Below are positions 25,394 to 35,622 of a DNA stretch of 64,000 nucleotides, piece by piece. Position numbers and translations under genes: made by a program. Each line of letters starts with the position of its first letter. The first letter of the stretch is position 1. The stretch comes from Bin90 sp965214635 (lineage in GTDB: Bacteria; Chloroflexota; Dehalococcoidia; Lucifugimonadales; JADFKI01): assembly GCA_965214635.1 (NCBI GenBank), contig OZ243964.1, forward strand, positions 124,001-188,000, in the 5' to 3' direction. The notes under the pieces are model-generated. The model saw only the letters and a list, made by a program, of their open reading frames with translations, was not told the DNA's origin and did no database searches.

Positions 25394-26510
25394 ACAGCAA
25401 ACAGACCGGACGGAAGCCCATATGCGCCGCGCATTGACGCTCGGTCGGCGCGCGCTGGGCAGTGTCAGCCCGAACCCGGCAGTGGGGTGTGTCATCGTGC
25501 GGGACGGCGTCGTGGTCGGCGAGGGTTGGACGCATCCACCCGGGCAGGCACACGCAGAGGCGGCAGCGCTGCGGGATGCGGGTGAGCTTGCCCGCGGCGC
25601 CACGCTGTACACTACGCTAGAGCCTTGCAACCATCATGGTCGAACTCCCCCGTGCGCTGACGCCATCATCGCTGCGGGCATCGCCGAGGTCCGCAGCGCC
25701 GTGCAAGACCCCAACCCGAATGTGGTCGGCGGTGGCATCGCCAAGCTGAACGCCGCTGGAGTCCGCACCCGCTTGGGCGAATGCGAGCGCGAGGCGGCGC
25801 AGCTGATAGAGGCGTTTGCCAAGCACAGCGCTACGGGATTGCCCTTCGTTACTGCCAAGTTCGCTATGAGCTTGGACGGCAAGATTGCGTCGCGCACTGG
25901 CGACTCCAAGTGGGTTAGTGGTGCGGCATCGCGAGAGTATGTCCACCGCTTGCGCGCACAATCGGACGCCATTATGGTGGGCATAAACACTGTGCTCGCC
26001 GATGACCCGATGCTGACGGCGCGCCCATCCGAGTACGATGCGCCGGTGAACCACCCACTGCGCGTGGTACTCGATACGCACGGCAGGATGCCTGCTGACG
26101 CCCGGATGCTGTCGGCGCAAGGTGACACGCTGGTAGCCACGGCATCTGCTTCTTGCGGCGAAGCGCCCGCCGTTGCCAAAACGCTGCGTCTCCCACGCAC
26201 ACAGGGCGGCGTTGACCTGACTGCTCTGCTTGCGGCGTTGGGCGAGCGAGGCATCACGAGTGTCTTGGTAGAGGGCGGGGGTGTGGTACTCGGCGCTCTT
26301 TTCGACCTGCGTCTAGTGGATAAGGTTGTAGCATTCGTTGCACCCGTTATAATAGGGGGTAGGGACGCCAAGTCCCCTGTTGGCGGCGTCGGCGCTGCAA
26401 CGATGGCAGACGCCCTGCGCCTGCGCGATGTGCAGGTGTGCAGGTTCGGCGTTGATGTGGCTATAATCGGTTACTGCGGGAGTGGGAGCGATGTTCACAG
26501 GAATAGTTGA
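25380..26510 (+). CDS. ribD: Bifunctional riboflavin biosynthesis deaminase/reductase
   Basis: 376 residues catalysing steps 2 and 3 of riboflavin synthesis. The N-terminal zinc deaminase domain has His58-Ala-Glu60 and Cys83/Cys92 (EPCNHHGRTPPC). The C-terminal reductase domain begins near 160 (FVTAKFAMSLDGKIASRTGDSKWVSG) and includes VGINTVLADDPMLTAR. The start overlaps the end of dcd by 14 bp and the stop overlaps ribE by 20 bp, a tightly packed operon. An alternative in-frame start, MRRALTLG, would remove 14 residues and the overlap. Confidence 0.95.
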   Translation: MAQCEQQTDRTEAHMRRALTLGRRALGSVSPNPAVGCVIVRDGVVVGEGWTHPPGQAHAEAAALRDAGELARGATLYTTLEPCNHHGRTPPCADAIIAAGIAEVRSAVQDPNPNVVGGGIAKLNAAGVRTRLGECEREAAQLIEAFAKHSATGLPFVTAKFAMSLDGKIASRTGDSKWVSGAASREYVHRLRAQSDAIMVGINTVLADDPMLTARPSEYDAPVNHPLRVVLDTHGRMPADARMLSAQGDTLVATASASCGEAPAVAKTLRLPRTQGGVDLTALLAALGERGITSVLVEGGGVVLGALFDLRLVDKVVAFVAPVIIGGRDAKSPVGGVGAATMADALRLRDVQVCRFGVDVAIIGYCGSGSDVHRNS

Positions 26511-27099
26511 GGAAGTTGGCACAATCACGGCTGCCGAGCCGGGCAGGCTGACCATCGGCGCAGGCATAGTGGTGTCCGATGTCAAGCTCGGCGACAGCAT
26601 TGCCGTCAACGGCGCTTGCCTGACGGTTACGGCGCACGACGAAGGCGGGTTCAGCGTGGATGTGGTGCCTGAAACGCTGCGCCGCACGAACCTAGGCGCG
26701 CTTACGGTAGGCGCAGCTGTGAACTTGGAACGCTCATTGCCTGTCAACGGACGGTTCGGCGGGCATGTCGTGCAGGGGCACATAGACGCAACCGGCACCA
26801 TCCGCTCCATCGAGTCCGAAGCCGAGGCGCTGCTCATCACATTCGACGCGCCTCCGACGGTTATGCGCTATGTGGTGGAAAAGGGGTTCATCGCTGTGGA
26901 CGGTATAAGCCTTACCATTGTAAACTGTGTGGGCAATTCGTTCAGCGTAACGCTCATACCCCACACGCAGGCGCACACGAGCCTTGCGCGCAAGCAGGTC
27001 GGCGACGCCGTGAACCTCGAGGCTGACATTATGGCGAAATATGTAGAGAGGCTGGCAGTCGGGTTGCACACACCCATTGACATCGCTGACGAACTGTAA
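26491..27099 (+). CDS. ribE: Riboflavin synthase, alpha subunit
   Basis: 202 residues; dismutates two 6,7-dimethyl-8-ribityllumazines to riboflavin plus the pyrimidine substrate of RibH. Two tandem lumazine-binding repeats are visible: MFTGIVEEVGTI ... VNGACLTV (1-95) and GHVVQGHIDATGTI ... VDGISLTI (96-200). The start MFTGIVEE is the invariant family N-terminus and follows GGGAGCG; three upstream codons are rejected. It lies inside the overlapping dcd-ribD-ribE unit. The symbol ribC is used in some organisms. Confidence 0.96.
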   Translation: MFTGIVEEVGTITAAEPGRLTIGAGIVVSDVKLGDSIAVNGACLTVTAHDEGGFSVDVVPETLRRTNLGALTVGAAVNLERSLPVNGRFGGHVVQGHIDATGTIRSIESEAEALLITFDAPPTVMRYVVEKGFIAVDGISLTIVNCVGNSFSVTLIPHTQAHTSLARKQVGDAVNLEADIMAKYVERLAVGLHTPIDIADEL

Positions 27100-27264
27100 C
27101 CGTCCCTGTGCCAAGCTGCTGTCGGTTCGGTTTTTGTTGCTGCAAAGTGATAAGATTAGGTGCCAAGACGGATTCCTACACTTGATGTTACAGGGATATA
27201 CTTCCTTGCATAGGCTGGGGCTGGGGATTGAAACACTGCCGTTTAACCGCTTAGGAGACCCAAA

Positions 27265-28484
<1,220 letters not shown>

Positions 28485-28485
<1 letters not shown>

Positions 28486-28958
28486 TGGCAAGAGAACTGC
28501 AAGGCGGGATTGACGGCGCGGGGCTTCGCATCGCCATCGTTGTCGCCTCTTTCAACGACTTCATCACAGCGCGACTGCTCGATGGCGCGCAGGCAGCATT
28601 GGCTCGACACGGCGTTCGTGATGATGACATCACCATTGCGCGGGTTCCCGGCTCATTTGAAATACCGGTAGTGGCGAAGCGGCTTGCGGACTCGGCGCAG
28701 TGCGACGCCGTTATCTGTTTGGGCGCTATCATACGCGGCGAGACCGACCACTATGAGCATGTGGCGGGCGAGGCTGCAAAGGGCATCGCCAATGCTGGGT
28801 TCACAAGCGGCGTGCCGGTCATATTCGGCGTGCTGACCACCGACACGCTGGAGCAGGCTATCAACCGCGCTGGTGGCAAGCAAGGCAACAACGGCTACGC
28901 CGCCGGCATCGCCGCCATCGAGATGGCGAACCTGATGCGCGCCTTGGACACAGCGTAA
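28485..28958 (+). CDS. ribH: 6,7-dimethyl-8-ribityllumazine synthase
   Basis: 157 residues; condenses the DHBP and pyrimidine precursors into lumazine in an icosahedral or pentameric assembly. IAIVVASFNDFITARLLDGA at the N-terminus, VPGSFEIPVVAKRL near 50, CLGAIIRGETDHYEHVAGEAAKG near 78 (catalytic His in the GXTXHXE segment) and VPVIFGVLTTDTLEQA near 108 identify it. The start overlaps the ribBA stop, so translation is coupled. It is the last gene of the riboflavin cluster; no flavin kinase gene is nearby. Confidence 0.96.
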
Positions 28959-29300
28959 ACGCTGCGCCGTCGGTGCGCTTTCGTTTTGCTCGAATATCTT
29001 TCTCTCCTGTATGGAGTAGAAATGCTTTCTCATCTGCAGCGTGTATGCTAGATGAAGAGAGCGTCCTGTTTGCATATGCCGTCTCACAGCGATATGGGAG
29101 CAGGGTCGTATTAGCGGCACGGCTGTATCGCCGTTGTGTGGAGCACCAAGCGCTGATGCAGTTGCACCCGCAAGCCCGGTCCTAATGGGTGTGTGAGGAT
29201 CTGTCATTGGGAACTTCTATCGGCGTGAGCGTTGTCGGACTTGCGTTATAATCTGAACAGCGTCGTAGAGCGGGGAGCAAAGCACTAGGGAGTTGCCGTT
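28959..29300. other. Intergenic region between ribH and the NDH-2 gene
   Basis: 342 bp. A 4-bp GC hairpin followed by T-rich sequence just after ribH may be a weak terminator, and a TATAAT occurs at 29247-29252. A 70-codon ORF here has no ribosome binding site or plausible composition and is rejected. Confidence 0.5.
29247..29252 (+). promoter_or_regulatory. Candidate -10 element for NDH-2 fusion gene
   Basis: Perfect TATAAT 48 nt upstream of the ATG at 29301. No consensus -35 hexamer is seen at normal spacing. Confidence 0.35.
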
Positions 29301-30977
29301 ATGCTAGGACGCTCTGAACACTCGCAGCCGCATCATGACGATGTGCCGTCAGTGGTCATCCTCGGCGGCGGCTACGGCGGCACATACGCCGCCCTGAAAC
29401 TGCAGCGCGCCGCCAAGCGTGGCGAAATCAGCCTGTCGCTCATCAGCCGCGATAACTTCTTCCTGTTCCAACCGATGCTTGCGGAGGTCATATCCGGCAG
29501 CATCGGGCCGATGAATGTGGTCAACCCCATACGCCGCATCGTGCCCCACGCCCGATTCCATCAAGCCGAAATAGAGGGTATTGACACGGCGTCGCGTCGC
29601 GTCGCAATCCGCTATCCCGGACACGCATGGCTCACCTATGTGCACTACGACTACCTGATAATCGCAGTGGGCAGCGCAACCGACCTGTCCGCGCTTCCGG
29701 GCGTTGAAGAGCATGCCATGCCGTTTAAGACGCTTGGCGATGCGCTACAACTCCGCAACCACCTGATTAGCATGCTGGAGGCGGCAGATGTGGAGACCGA
29801 CACAGCTGAAAAGCGCAAGCTGCTCACATTCGTGGTCGCCGGTGGCGGCTACACCGGCGTGGAGGTCGCATCAGAGATAAACGAGTTCGTGCGGGAGGCG
29901 AGTCGCAGCTACGGGCGTGTGAACGCCGACGACTATCAGGTCGTTCTACTGCATCGCTCGGGGCGTATCTTGCCGGAATTGGGCGAACGGTTGGCGATGT
30001 TCAGCCATCGTCTGTTGGAACGGCGCGGCATACAGGTGCGGCTGAACGCCTCTCTGCAGGGCGCCACAGCGCAGAACGCCGTCTTGGGCGACGGCGCAAT
30101 GATACCCACGCACACGCTGGTTGCAACTGTGGGCGCTGCGCCCAATATGCTGCTAGCCGATTTGCCCTGTGAGCGCGAGAGAGGGCGGCTTGTGGTGGAC
30201 GACACGCTGGCGGTCAGGGGTGCGCAAGACATATGGGCGGTCGGGGACTGCGCACTAGTGCCGGACATGCTGCGCGGCGGAGTTTGTCCACCGACGGCGC
30301 AGTACGCGCGCCGCCAAGCCAAGACTGCCGCCAACAATGTGCTCGCACGCGCTGCGGGCAAGCCCGAGCAGTCGTTCAGGTACAAGAACCGCGGTATGTT
30401 TGTGCCGCTGGGCAGGTTCGCCGCTGCAACCGAGGCGTTCGGCATAGACTTTTCGGGCATACTCGCTTGGTGGATGTATCGCACCTTCTATCTGATACAG
30501 CTTCCCCGTATAGAGCGCAAACTCCGCGTGGTTACAGACTGGACGCTCGACCTCGTCTTTCCCAGCGACATCGTGAAGGTGGACATATCGCGGCAGAGCG
30601 GCACGACGCGCTCCCGCTATGAAGCAGGCGAGTTCATCTATCGGCAGGGCGACATAGCGCACGAGTTTTACATCATCCTCAGCGGCGAAGTGGAAATCCT
30701 GCGCCCCCAAGACGGGTACGAAATGCACATCGCCACACTTGGCACGGGCGAGTACTTCGGCGAAATGGCTCTGCTGAACGACCAGCGTCGCTCGTCCAAT
30801 GTGCGCGCACTAAACCATGCCGAGCTGCTGGTGATGACCGGCGATGACTTCATGGCGCTGGCGTCGTCTTCGTCCCTGTTTGGCGATCTGCTCAACGAAG
30901 TGATGCGCAAGCGTAGCAGAGACAACGCAGAGCGTGCGGTTGCGGACGGTTCGTCGAAATCCGCCAATCTCGAGTAG
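29301..30977 (+). CDS. Type II NADH dehydrogenase fused to a cyclic-nucleotide-binding domain
   Basis: 558 residues. Positions 1-430 are a type II NADH:quinone oxidoreductase: VVILGGGYGGTYAALKL (FAD motif, about 15-31), FVVAGGGYTGVEVASEI near 177 (NADH motif), DIWAVGDCALVP near 310 and CPPTAQYARRQAKTAANN near 330. Residues about 430-540 form a CRP-like cNMP-binding domain: EAGEFIYRQGDIAHEFYIIL, then GEVEIL, and GTGEYFGEMALLNDQRRSSNV, the phosphate-binding cassette. NDH-2 feeds electrons from NADH to quinone at the membrane without proton pumping. The fused domain suggests control by a cyclic nucleotide (inference). AGGGAG precedes the ATG by 9 nt. Confidence 0.9.
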   Translation: MLGRSEHSQPHHDDVPSVVILGGGYGGTYAALKLQRAAKRGEISLSLISRDNFFLFQPMLAEVISGSIGPMNVVNPIRRIVPHARFHQAEIEGIDTASRRVAIRYPGHAWLTYVHYDYLIIAVGSATDLSALPGVEEHAMPFKTLGDALQLRNHLISMLEAADVETDTAEKRKLLTFVVAGGGYTGVEVASEINEFVREASRSYGRVNADDYQVVLLHRSGRILPELGERLAMFSHRLLERRGIQVRLNASLQGATAQNAVLGDGAMIPTHTLVATVGAAPNMLLADLPCERERGRLVVDDTLAVRGAQDIWAVGDCALVPDMLRGGVCPPTAQYARRQAKTAANNVLARAAGKPEQSFRYKNRGMFVPLGRFAAATEAFGIDFSGILAWWMYRTFYLIQLPRIERKLRVVTDWTLDLVFPSDIVKVDISRQSGTTRSRYEAGEFIYRQGDIAHEFYIILSGEVEILRPQDGYEMHIATLGTGEYFGEMALLNDQRRSSNVRALNHAELLVMTGDDFMALASSSSLFGDLLNEVMRKRSRDNAERAVADGSSKSANLE

Positions 30978-30991
30978 AAAGGGGACAGGCT

Positions 30992-31888
30992 TTGCTCATC
31001 TTGCTCCGCAGGCGCTCAAGGCGCACCGCTGCGACAGGGGTTAGGGACGGCACACATGCGGAGCGTGTGCTCATCACTGGCGCATCGTCTGGGATAGGCA
31101 AGGCGACTGCTCTCCATCTAGCGGCGCGCGGCTGCGATGTGTTCGCAGCGAGCCGCAGATTAGCGCGCTTGAACGCCTTGTGCAATGAAGCAGATGCGAA
31201 CGGCTTGCGCATCAGATGTGTGGAACTCGATGTGAACGACGACTCTTCAGCACAACGCACCACAGAGGCGCTCATCGCTGAGCATGGCGGGATAGATGTG
31301 CTGGTCAACAACGCTGGCTTCGGGCTTTGGGGGCCGGTGCAGGTGCTGCTAGGCGACGAACTGCGCGCCCAGTTTGAGACGAACTTCTTCGCTGCTGTTC
31401 GTATGATGCAAGCCGTCTTGCCCGCAATGATTGAGCGACGGCATGGGACGATCGTGAACATAAGCTCGGTGCTTGGTCGGCTCGGCACGCCGTTCAACGG
31501 AGCGTATGTATCCAGCAAGTTTGCGTTGGAGGGCATCAGCGAATCGCTGCGGACTGAGGTTGCGCCGTTTGGCGTGAGGGTTGCGCTTGTGGAACCAGGG
31601 CTGTTTCGTACCGACTTCCATCGCAACAGCGTTACCGCAAAAGCAGCCGCAGCCGGGATGGCGGCGTATGGCGCAAATATCGAGCGCTATCGCAGTCGGC
31701 ACAAGCATTTCGAGCGGATGGGCGGAGACCCCGTGCGTGTTGCACGCGTGGTGCGGCGCATCATAGAATCGCCAGCGCCGCCGTTCCGCAACCCCGTGGG
31801 CTTGGACGCCCACGCCGGCACGCTTGGCGCGCGCCTGCTCCCCCAGCGCCTGTACTGGTGGCTGATGCAGAGGGCAGTGGGCAGCTGA
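30992..31888 (+). CDS. Short-chain dehydrogenase/reductase (SDR)
   Basis: 298 residues starting at TTG 30992, supported by AAAGGGGA immediately upstream and by the lack of a nearby ATG. The TGASSGIG cofactor motif is near residue 31, NNAGFG near 105, the catalytic Ser in VNISSVLGRLG near 156, and Tyr-X3-Lys (AYVSSKFALEG) near 172. The C-terminus (after 230) matches classical SDRs of the SDR-A/ketoacyl-reductase type with a retinol-dehydrogenase-like tail. It is 14 bp downstream of the NDH-2 fusion gene and likely co-transcribed. Substrate unknown. Confidence 0.88.
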   Translation: MLILLRRRSRRTAATGVRDGTHAERVLITGASSGIGKATALHLAARGCDVFAASRRLARLNALCNEADANGLRIRCVELDVNDDSSAQRTTEALIAEHGGIDVLVNNAGFGLWGPVQVLLGDELRAQFETNFFAAVRMMQAVLPAMIERRHGTIVNISSVLGRLGTPFNGAYVSSKFALEGISESLRTEVAPFGVRVALVEPGLFRTDFHRNSVTAKAAAAGMAAYGANIERYRSRHKHFERMGGDPVRVARVVRRIIESPAPPFRNPVGLDAHAGTLGARLLPQRLYWWLMQRAVGS

Positions 31889-31973
31889 TAGCCAGCAAGT
31901 TGCCTGTTTGAGAAAATGTGGCGCTCATGAATACTGTGTAAGGCTTGTACAAGAACCCGTTGACGGCTGACTG

Positions 31974-32810
31974 CTAATCTCCCGGTTTGACGGCGCGGGT
32001 GGCGATGTATATCGGCGTGTGCGGCGACAGCAGGTCTTCGATGTTGGGCGTGGCGTCGGGAATGCGGCTTCTGCGGTCTTCGCAGAAGCCGGTGATGATG
32101 AACCCCGCATCCAGCTGTCCGCCTATCTGGTCGGTGAGCGTGTGCCCGAACTCGAGCGGCGAGTCTTTGTCAATCCAATACCGAAGTTCGTCCGGCGAAA
32201 GGTCTGCGGTGTCCGAGTAGGGGAGGGAGTGCCGCACAATGAGTTCGCCTTGCTCGGCTGCGCGCTGGTCGAAGATGAACTCTAGCGGGTTCACGATGCC
32301 CGCCATCAGGATGCCGTTCGGGCGCAGCACGCGAAACGCCTCGCGCCAAACGGGTCGGATGTTCGGTGCAAAGATGTTGGAAATCGGGTGTACGATCAGG
32401 TCGAATGCAGCGTCTGCAATAGCGCTCAAGTCTGCCATATCGCCCTGCATGGTGCGGATGGACAGCCCCTCACGCATTGCCACGAGGCGGTCTTGCGCCA
32501 GTTGGCGCTGTGAATTGTCGTATGAGGTTACATTGTAGCCTGCGGCGGCGAGTATGGGCGCTTGTTGCCCGCCGCCGCCTGCAAGGCACAGCACATCATT
32601 GCCGGGGACGCCGTCGAACCAAGCATCCGGGACGGGTTTCTTGTCTGTGAGGCAAATGCTCATACGACCGGCTCGGGCGGCTGCGATGGTGTCCGCATCT
32701 ACGGGCTGCGTCCATTCGTTGCGGCCCTCTACCTGCTTATCCCAAGCGCTGCTGTTGTACCTTACGATGTCCATAGTCTCATCAGGGCGGTCATCGCCAA
32801 ACTGCGCCAT
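31974..32810 (-). CDS. SAM-dependent class I methyltransferase
   Basis: 278 residues. The SAM-binding glycine motif is NDVLCLAGGGGQQAPILAAA near residue 69, followed by VTSYDNSQRQL (acidic end of strand 2), GDMADLSAIADAAFDLIVHP and the FRVLRPNGILMAG strand near 160. The ATG at 32810 is preferred because GGGAG lies 8 nt upstream; ATG and TTG codons further upstream have none. The substrate is not predictable, though the motif layout is that of small-molecule methyltransferases. It is divergent from the phosphofructokinase gene. Confidence 0.87.
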   Translation of the reverse strand: MAQFGDDRPDETMDIVRYNSSAWDKQVEGRNEWTQPVDADTIAAARAGRMSICLTDKKPVPDAWFDGVPGNDVLCLAGGGGQQAPILAAAGYNVTSYDNSQRQLAQDRLVAMREGLSIRTMQGDMADLSAIADAAFDLIVHPISNIFAPNIRPVWREAFRVLRPNGILMAGIVNPLEFIFDQRAAEQGELIVRHSLPYSDTADLSPDELRYWIDKDSPLEFGHTLTDQIGGQLDAGFIITGFCEDRRSRIPDATPNIEDLLSPHTPIYIATRAVKPGD

Positions 32811-32844
32811 TTCTGATACTCCCACAAAAGCCATCAAAACCGAT

Positions 32845-32871
32845 TTGCAAAGAACATACTTTCATTATAAT
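32845..32871 (+). promoter_or_regulatory. Candidate promoter for phosphofructokinase gene
   Basis: TATAAT at 32866-32871 with TTGCAA at 32845-32850, a 15-nt spacer that is shorter than ideal, about 69 nt upstream of the ATG at 32940. Confidence 0.35.
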
Positions 32872-32939
32872 CTTTTAGCCGTTGGAGTTGGCTCTATCAG
32901 GCATTCCATTCGTGCGGCATCGGGGCGAAAGGATACGCA

Positions 32940-34226
32940 ATGAACGGCGGTAAAGGGCGTCTTGGCATTTTAGTTGGCGGCGGGCCTGCGCCGGGCATCA
33001 ACAGCGCCATCAGCGCCTGTGTCATAGAGGCGGCGAAGCATGGGCTGGAGGTGTTCGGCATATGGGATGGGTTCAGCCATCTGATAGGCGGGCTGGACGC
33101 AAGCACGCTCATAGATGCGGGGCATGTCAGGCGGTTGATGCCGGCGGATGTGGCGCAGGTGCACACCGAGGGCGGCTCTATACTCCGCACATCACGCACG
33201 AACCCCACACGCAATGCCAAGCATCTTATGGGGGTTACGAAATCGCTCGATTCGTTGGGCATCACGCTGCTAGCGTCCGTCGGCGGCGAGGACACGGCGC
33301 TGTCTGCGTCGGAGGTGGCTAAGGCGAGCGGTGGCAAGCTTCGTGTCGCCCATATTCCCAAGACCATCGACAACGACCTACCCTTGCCCGGCGAAATCCC
33401 CACTTTCGGATTCGAGACGGCGCGGCATCTCGGTGTGGAGCTGGTGCAGAACCTCTCGCGCGACAGTCGTACCACGAATCGCTGGTATGTGGTCGTGGTG
33501 ATGGGGCGCAAGGCGGGACATCTCGCATTGGGAATCGGCAAAGCCGCCGACGCAACACTGACTGTTATTCCCGAAGAGTTCCCAAACCCCGTCATCAGCA
33601 TGTCTGATGTGGTGCGACTGATGGAAGGGTCTATGCTCAAACGAAAGGCGCTCGAAGGGCGCGACGATGGGATTGTGGTCATATCCGAAGGTGTTGCTGA
33701 GCGGTTCACGCAGGGCGAATTGGAGAGCCTTTCAGGTGTGGACATCGCGCGCGACCCGCACGGGCATATACGGCTCGGCGAGCTGCCGCTGTCCGGCATC
33801 ATACGGCGCGCCGTGCAGCAGCGTCTTTCCGATACGGGCAAGAACATAACGATGGTGGACGCTACAATCGGATACGAACTGCGCTGCGCCCCGCCGATAC
33901 CCTTCGACATCGAGTACACGCGCAGCCTCGGCTACGGCGCAGCGCGCCTGCTGCTGACTGAGCCGACAAATGATGCGCTTGCCAACGGCGGCTTGGTATA
34001 TCTAGACGGCGGACGGCTGAACACCATGCCGTTCGAGGACATGCGCGACGATGCCACTGGCAGGACACAGGTGCGGATGGTGGACATCGATTCGCAGCGC
34101 TATCGCACGGCGCGAAGCTACATGACGCGCATAGAGCCGCACGACTTGAAGAGCGACGAGACGGTGGCGCTGCTGGCGCATCACGCTGGCACTAGCGCCG
34201 ACGAAATCCGAAGGCGCTTCGGGTAG
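32940..34226 (+). CDS. 6-phosphofructokinase, pyrophosphate-type
   Basis: 428 residues of the PfkA superfamily. ILVGGGPAPGINSAI opens the nucleotide/phosphoryl site. The two positions that separate phosphoryl donors read GGED (Asp where ATP enzymes have Gly) in SVGGEDTALSA near residue 105 and PKTIDND (Lys where ATP enzymes have Gly) near 138, both of the PPi-dependent type. MGRKAGHLALGIGKAAD near 190 and IPEEFPNP near 212 complete the fructose-6-phosphate site. Donor assignment is from these residues only. AAAGGAT lies 6 nt before the ATG. No other glycolytic gene is nearby. Confidence 0.88.
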   Translation: MNGGKGRLGILVGGGPAPGINSAISACVIEAAKHGLEVFGIWDGFSHLIGGLDASTLIDAGHVRRLMPADVAQVHTEGGSILRTSRTNPTRNAKHLMGVTKSLDSLGITLLASVGGEDTALSASEVAKASGGKLRVAHIPKTIDNDLPLPGEIPTFGFETARHLGVELVQNLSRDSRTTNRWYVVVVMGRKAGHLALGIGKAADATLTVIPEEFPNPVISMSDVVRLMEGSMLKRKALEGRDDGIVVISEGVAERFTQGELESLSGVDIARDPHGHIRLGELPLSGIIRRAVQQRLSDTGKNITMVDATIGYELRCAPPIPFDIEYTRSLGYGAARLLLTEPTNDALANGGLVYLDGGRLNTMPFEDMRDDATGRTQVRMVDIDSQRYRTARSYMTRIEPHDLKSDETVALLAHHAGTSADEIRRRFG

Positions 34227-34352
34227 CGTCATCACTATGTGTCTCTACAAATAGGTCGACTGGCGGTGGGATGGACAGAAAGCTCTTCCGCTAGAGGAAA
34301 GGTTGAGTTGGGAGCACTTGCAATGCTATCCGACGGTGCTGTTCTGCCAAGA

Positions 34353-34381
34353 ATGACGCGCGGCGGTCTTTTCGGTATAAT
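34353..34381 (+). promoter_or_regulatory. Promoter for the 2-hydroxyacid dehydrogenase gene
   Basis: ATGACG (34353-34358) and a perfect TATAAT (34376-34381) with a 17-nt spacer, 67 nt upstream of the start codon at 34448. Confidence 0.45.
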
Positions 34382-34447
34382 TCGAGCCGCAATGAACCGT
34401 TGCAACTGCGAATAATATGGTTACGAATAATTGTGGAGGACTGAACT

Positions 34448-35461
34448 ATGACGCAAAAAGTGGCATTCATCGGGCGGTCGACGCCTGACACTACGCTCAT
34501 CGAGAACGGGCTTGAGGGCATCGACTACGAGATTGAAACGCATGTAGTAGAGACGCAGGGTGAAATCATAGAGGCGTGCAAGGGCGCCGATGTCATCCTG
34601 AACGGCGGCGTGGAGATGCCGCGCGAGGTTATCGACGAGATTGACGCGGCGCAGGCTATCATCGTTGGCAGCCACGGCTTCAACCACATCGATCACAACG
34701 CCGCCACCGACAACGGCATCATGCTCATCAACAGCGCCGGTTTCTGCACGGAAGAGGTGTCCAACCATGCCATACTGATGTTGATGGCGTGCGCCAAGAA
34801 ACTGACCATCCTGCACAACCTCGTGCGCGCAGGCAAGTGGGGCGCAGAGACCCGCGAAGCCATCATGCCCATGGCGCCGATAGACGGGCAGACGCTTGGG
34901 CTTGTGGCATTCGGCAACATCGCCCGCGCCGTGGCGCGCAAGGCGACAGCGCTAGGCATGGACATCATCACCTACGACCCCTACTGCCCGCCGTGGATTA
35001 CCAAAGAATACAGGGTGAAGCCCGTCAGCACGCTGGAAGAGCTTGCTGCTGACTCGGATTTCGTGTCTATGCACACGCCCCTCAACGACGAGACGCGCAA
35101 GCTGGTGGGCGCAGATTTCTTCAAGGCGATGAAGCCCACGGCGTACTTCATCAACACTTGCAGAGGGCCGACGGTGGATGAGGCGGCACTGATAGATGCG
35201 CTCCGAAATGGCGAAATCGCGGGCGCAGGGCTGGATGTGTTCGAGGAAGAGCCTACGCCGGCGGACAACCCGTTGTTGCAGATGGAGAATGTGATTGTTA
35301 CGCCGCACTCGGCAGGGAGTTCCAACAACTCGCGTACGGCGTCTCCCATTCGGGTTGGGCACGAAACGGCGCGTGTGCTCAGAGGCGGCTTCCCGATGTC
35401 TCTCGTCAATCCGGAGGTGCGCTCCAAGCTCCCGATACGCGATGCAGCGGTGAATGTGTAG
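34448..35461 (+). CDS. D-2-hydroxyacid dehydrogenase (CtBP/phosphoglycerate dehydrogenase-like)
   Basis: 337 residues; NAD-dependent oxidation or reduction at a 2-hydroxy/2-oxo acid. The Rossmann motif is GQTLGLVAFGNIARAVARKA near residue 142, with Asp in TYDPYCP after the second strand. Catalytic Arg is in NTCRGPTVDEAALIDAL near 237, Glu in DVFEEEPTPADNPLL near 265 and His in VTPHSAGSS near 285. The third Gly of GXGXXG is Asn or Ala-substituted (GLVAFGNIA), within CtBP-like variation. GGAGG precedes the ATG. Substrate unknown; serine synthesis cannot be assumed. Confidence 0.9.
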   Translation: MTQKVAFIGRSTPDTTLIENGLEGIDYEIETHVVETQGEIIEACKGADVILNGGVEMPREVIDEIDAAQAIIVGSHGFNHIDHNAATDNGIMLINSAGFCTEEVSNHAILMLMACAKKLTILHNLVRAGKWGAETREAIMPMAPIDGQTLGLVAFGNIARAVARKATALGMDIITYDPYCPPWITKEYRVKPVSTLEELAADSDFVSMHTPLNDETRKLVGADFFKAMKPTAYFINTCRGPTVDEAALIDALRNGEIAGAGLDVFEEEPTPADNPLLQMENVIVTPHSAGSSNNSRTASPIRVGHETARVLRGGFPMSLVNPEVRSKLPIRDAAVNV

Positions 35462-35531
35462 GCAAGTGCCAAGGGCGACGGCTCGCGTGTCGGCTGTGTT
35501 CTCCGGTTAGTGGAACGCTAGGCATCAGAAC

Positions 35532-35575
35532 GACGGACGGATGCATATTGCCAAGGGGCAGCGCATTCGTCCGTC
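35532..35575. terminator. Strong stem-loop between convergent genes
   Basis: Arms 35532-35543 and 35564-35575 pair over 12 bp with one G-U wobble around a 20-nt loop that itself contains TGCC/GGCA. It lies between the converging ends of the hydroxyacid dehydrogenase and MDR oxidoreductase genes. No U-tract follows, so it may act with Rho or as an mRNA 3'-end stabiliser in both directions. Confidence 0.55.
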
Positions 35576-35622
35576 TTGCGTGTGAGTGCGCCGACCCGTT
35601 TGCGGCGCTGGGTATCGCAAGC

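Noticed and set aside
27100..27264. FMN riboswitch before ribBA, or in the leader of dcd-ribD
   Set aside because: No sequence resembling the conserved FMN aptamer core is visible; a covariance-model search would settle it.
28973..29185. 70-codon ORF between ribH and the NDH-2 gene
   Set aside because: No ribosome binding site, no recognisable composition or motif, and overlap with intergenic signals.
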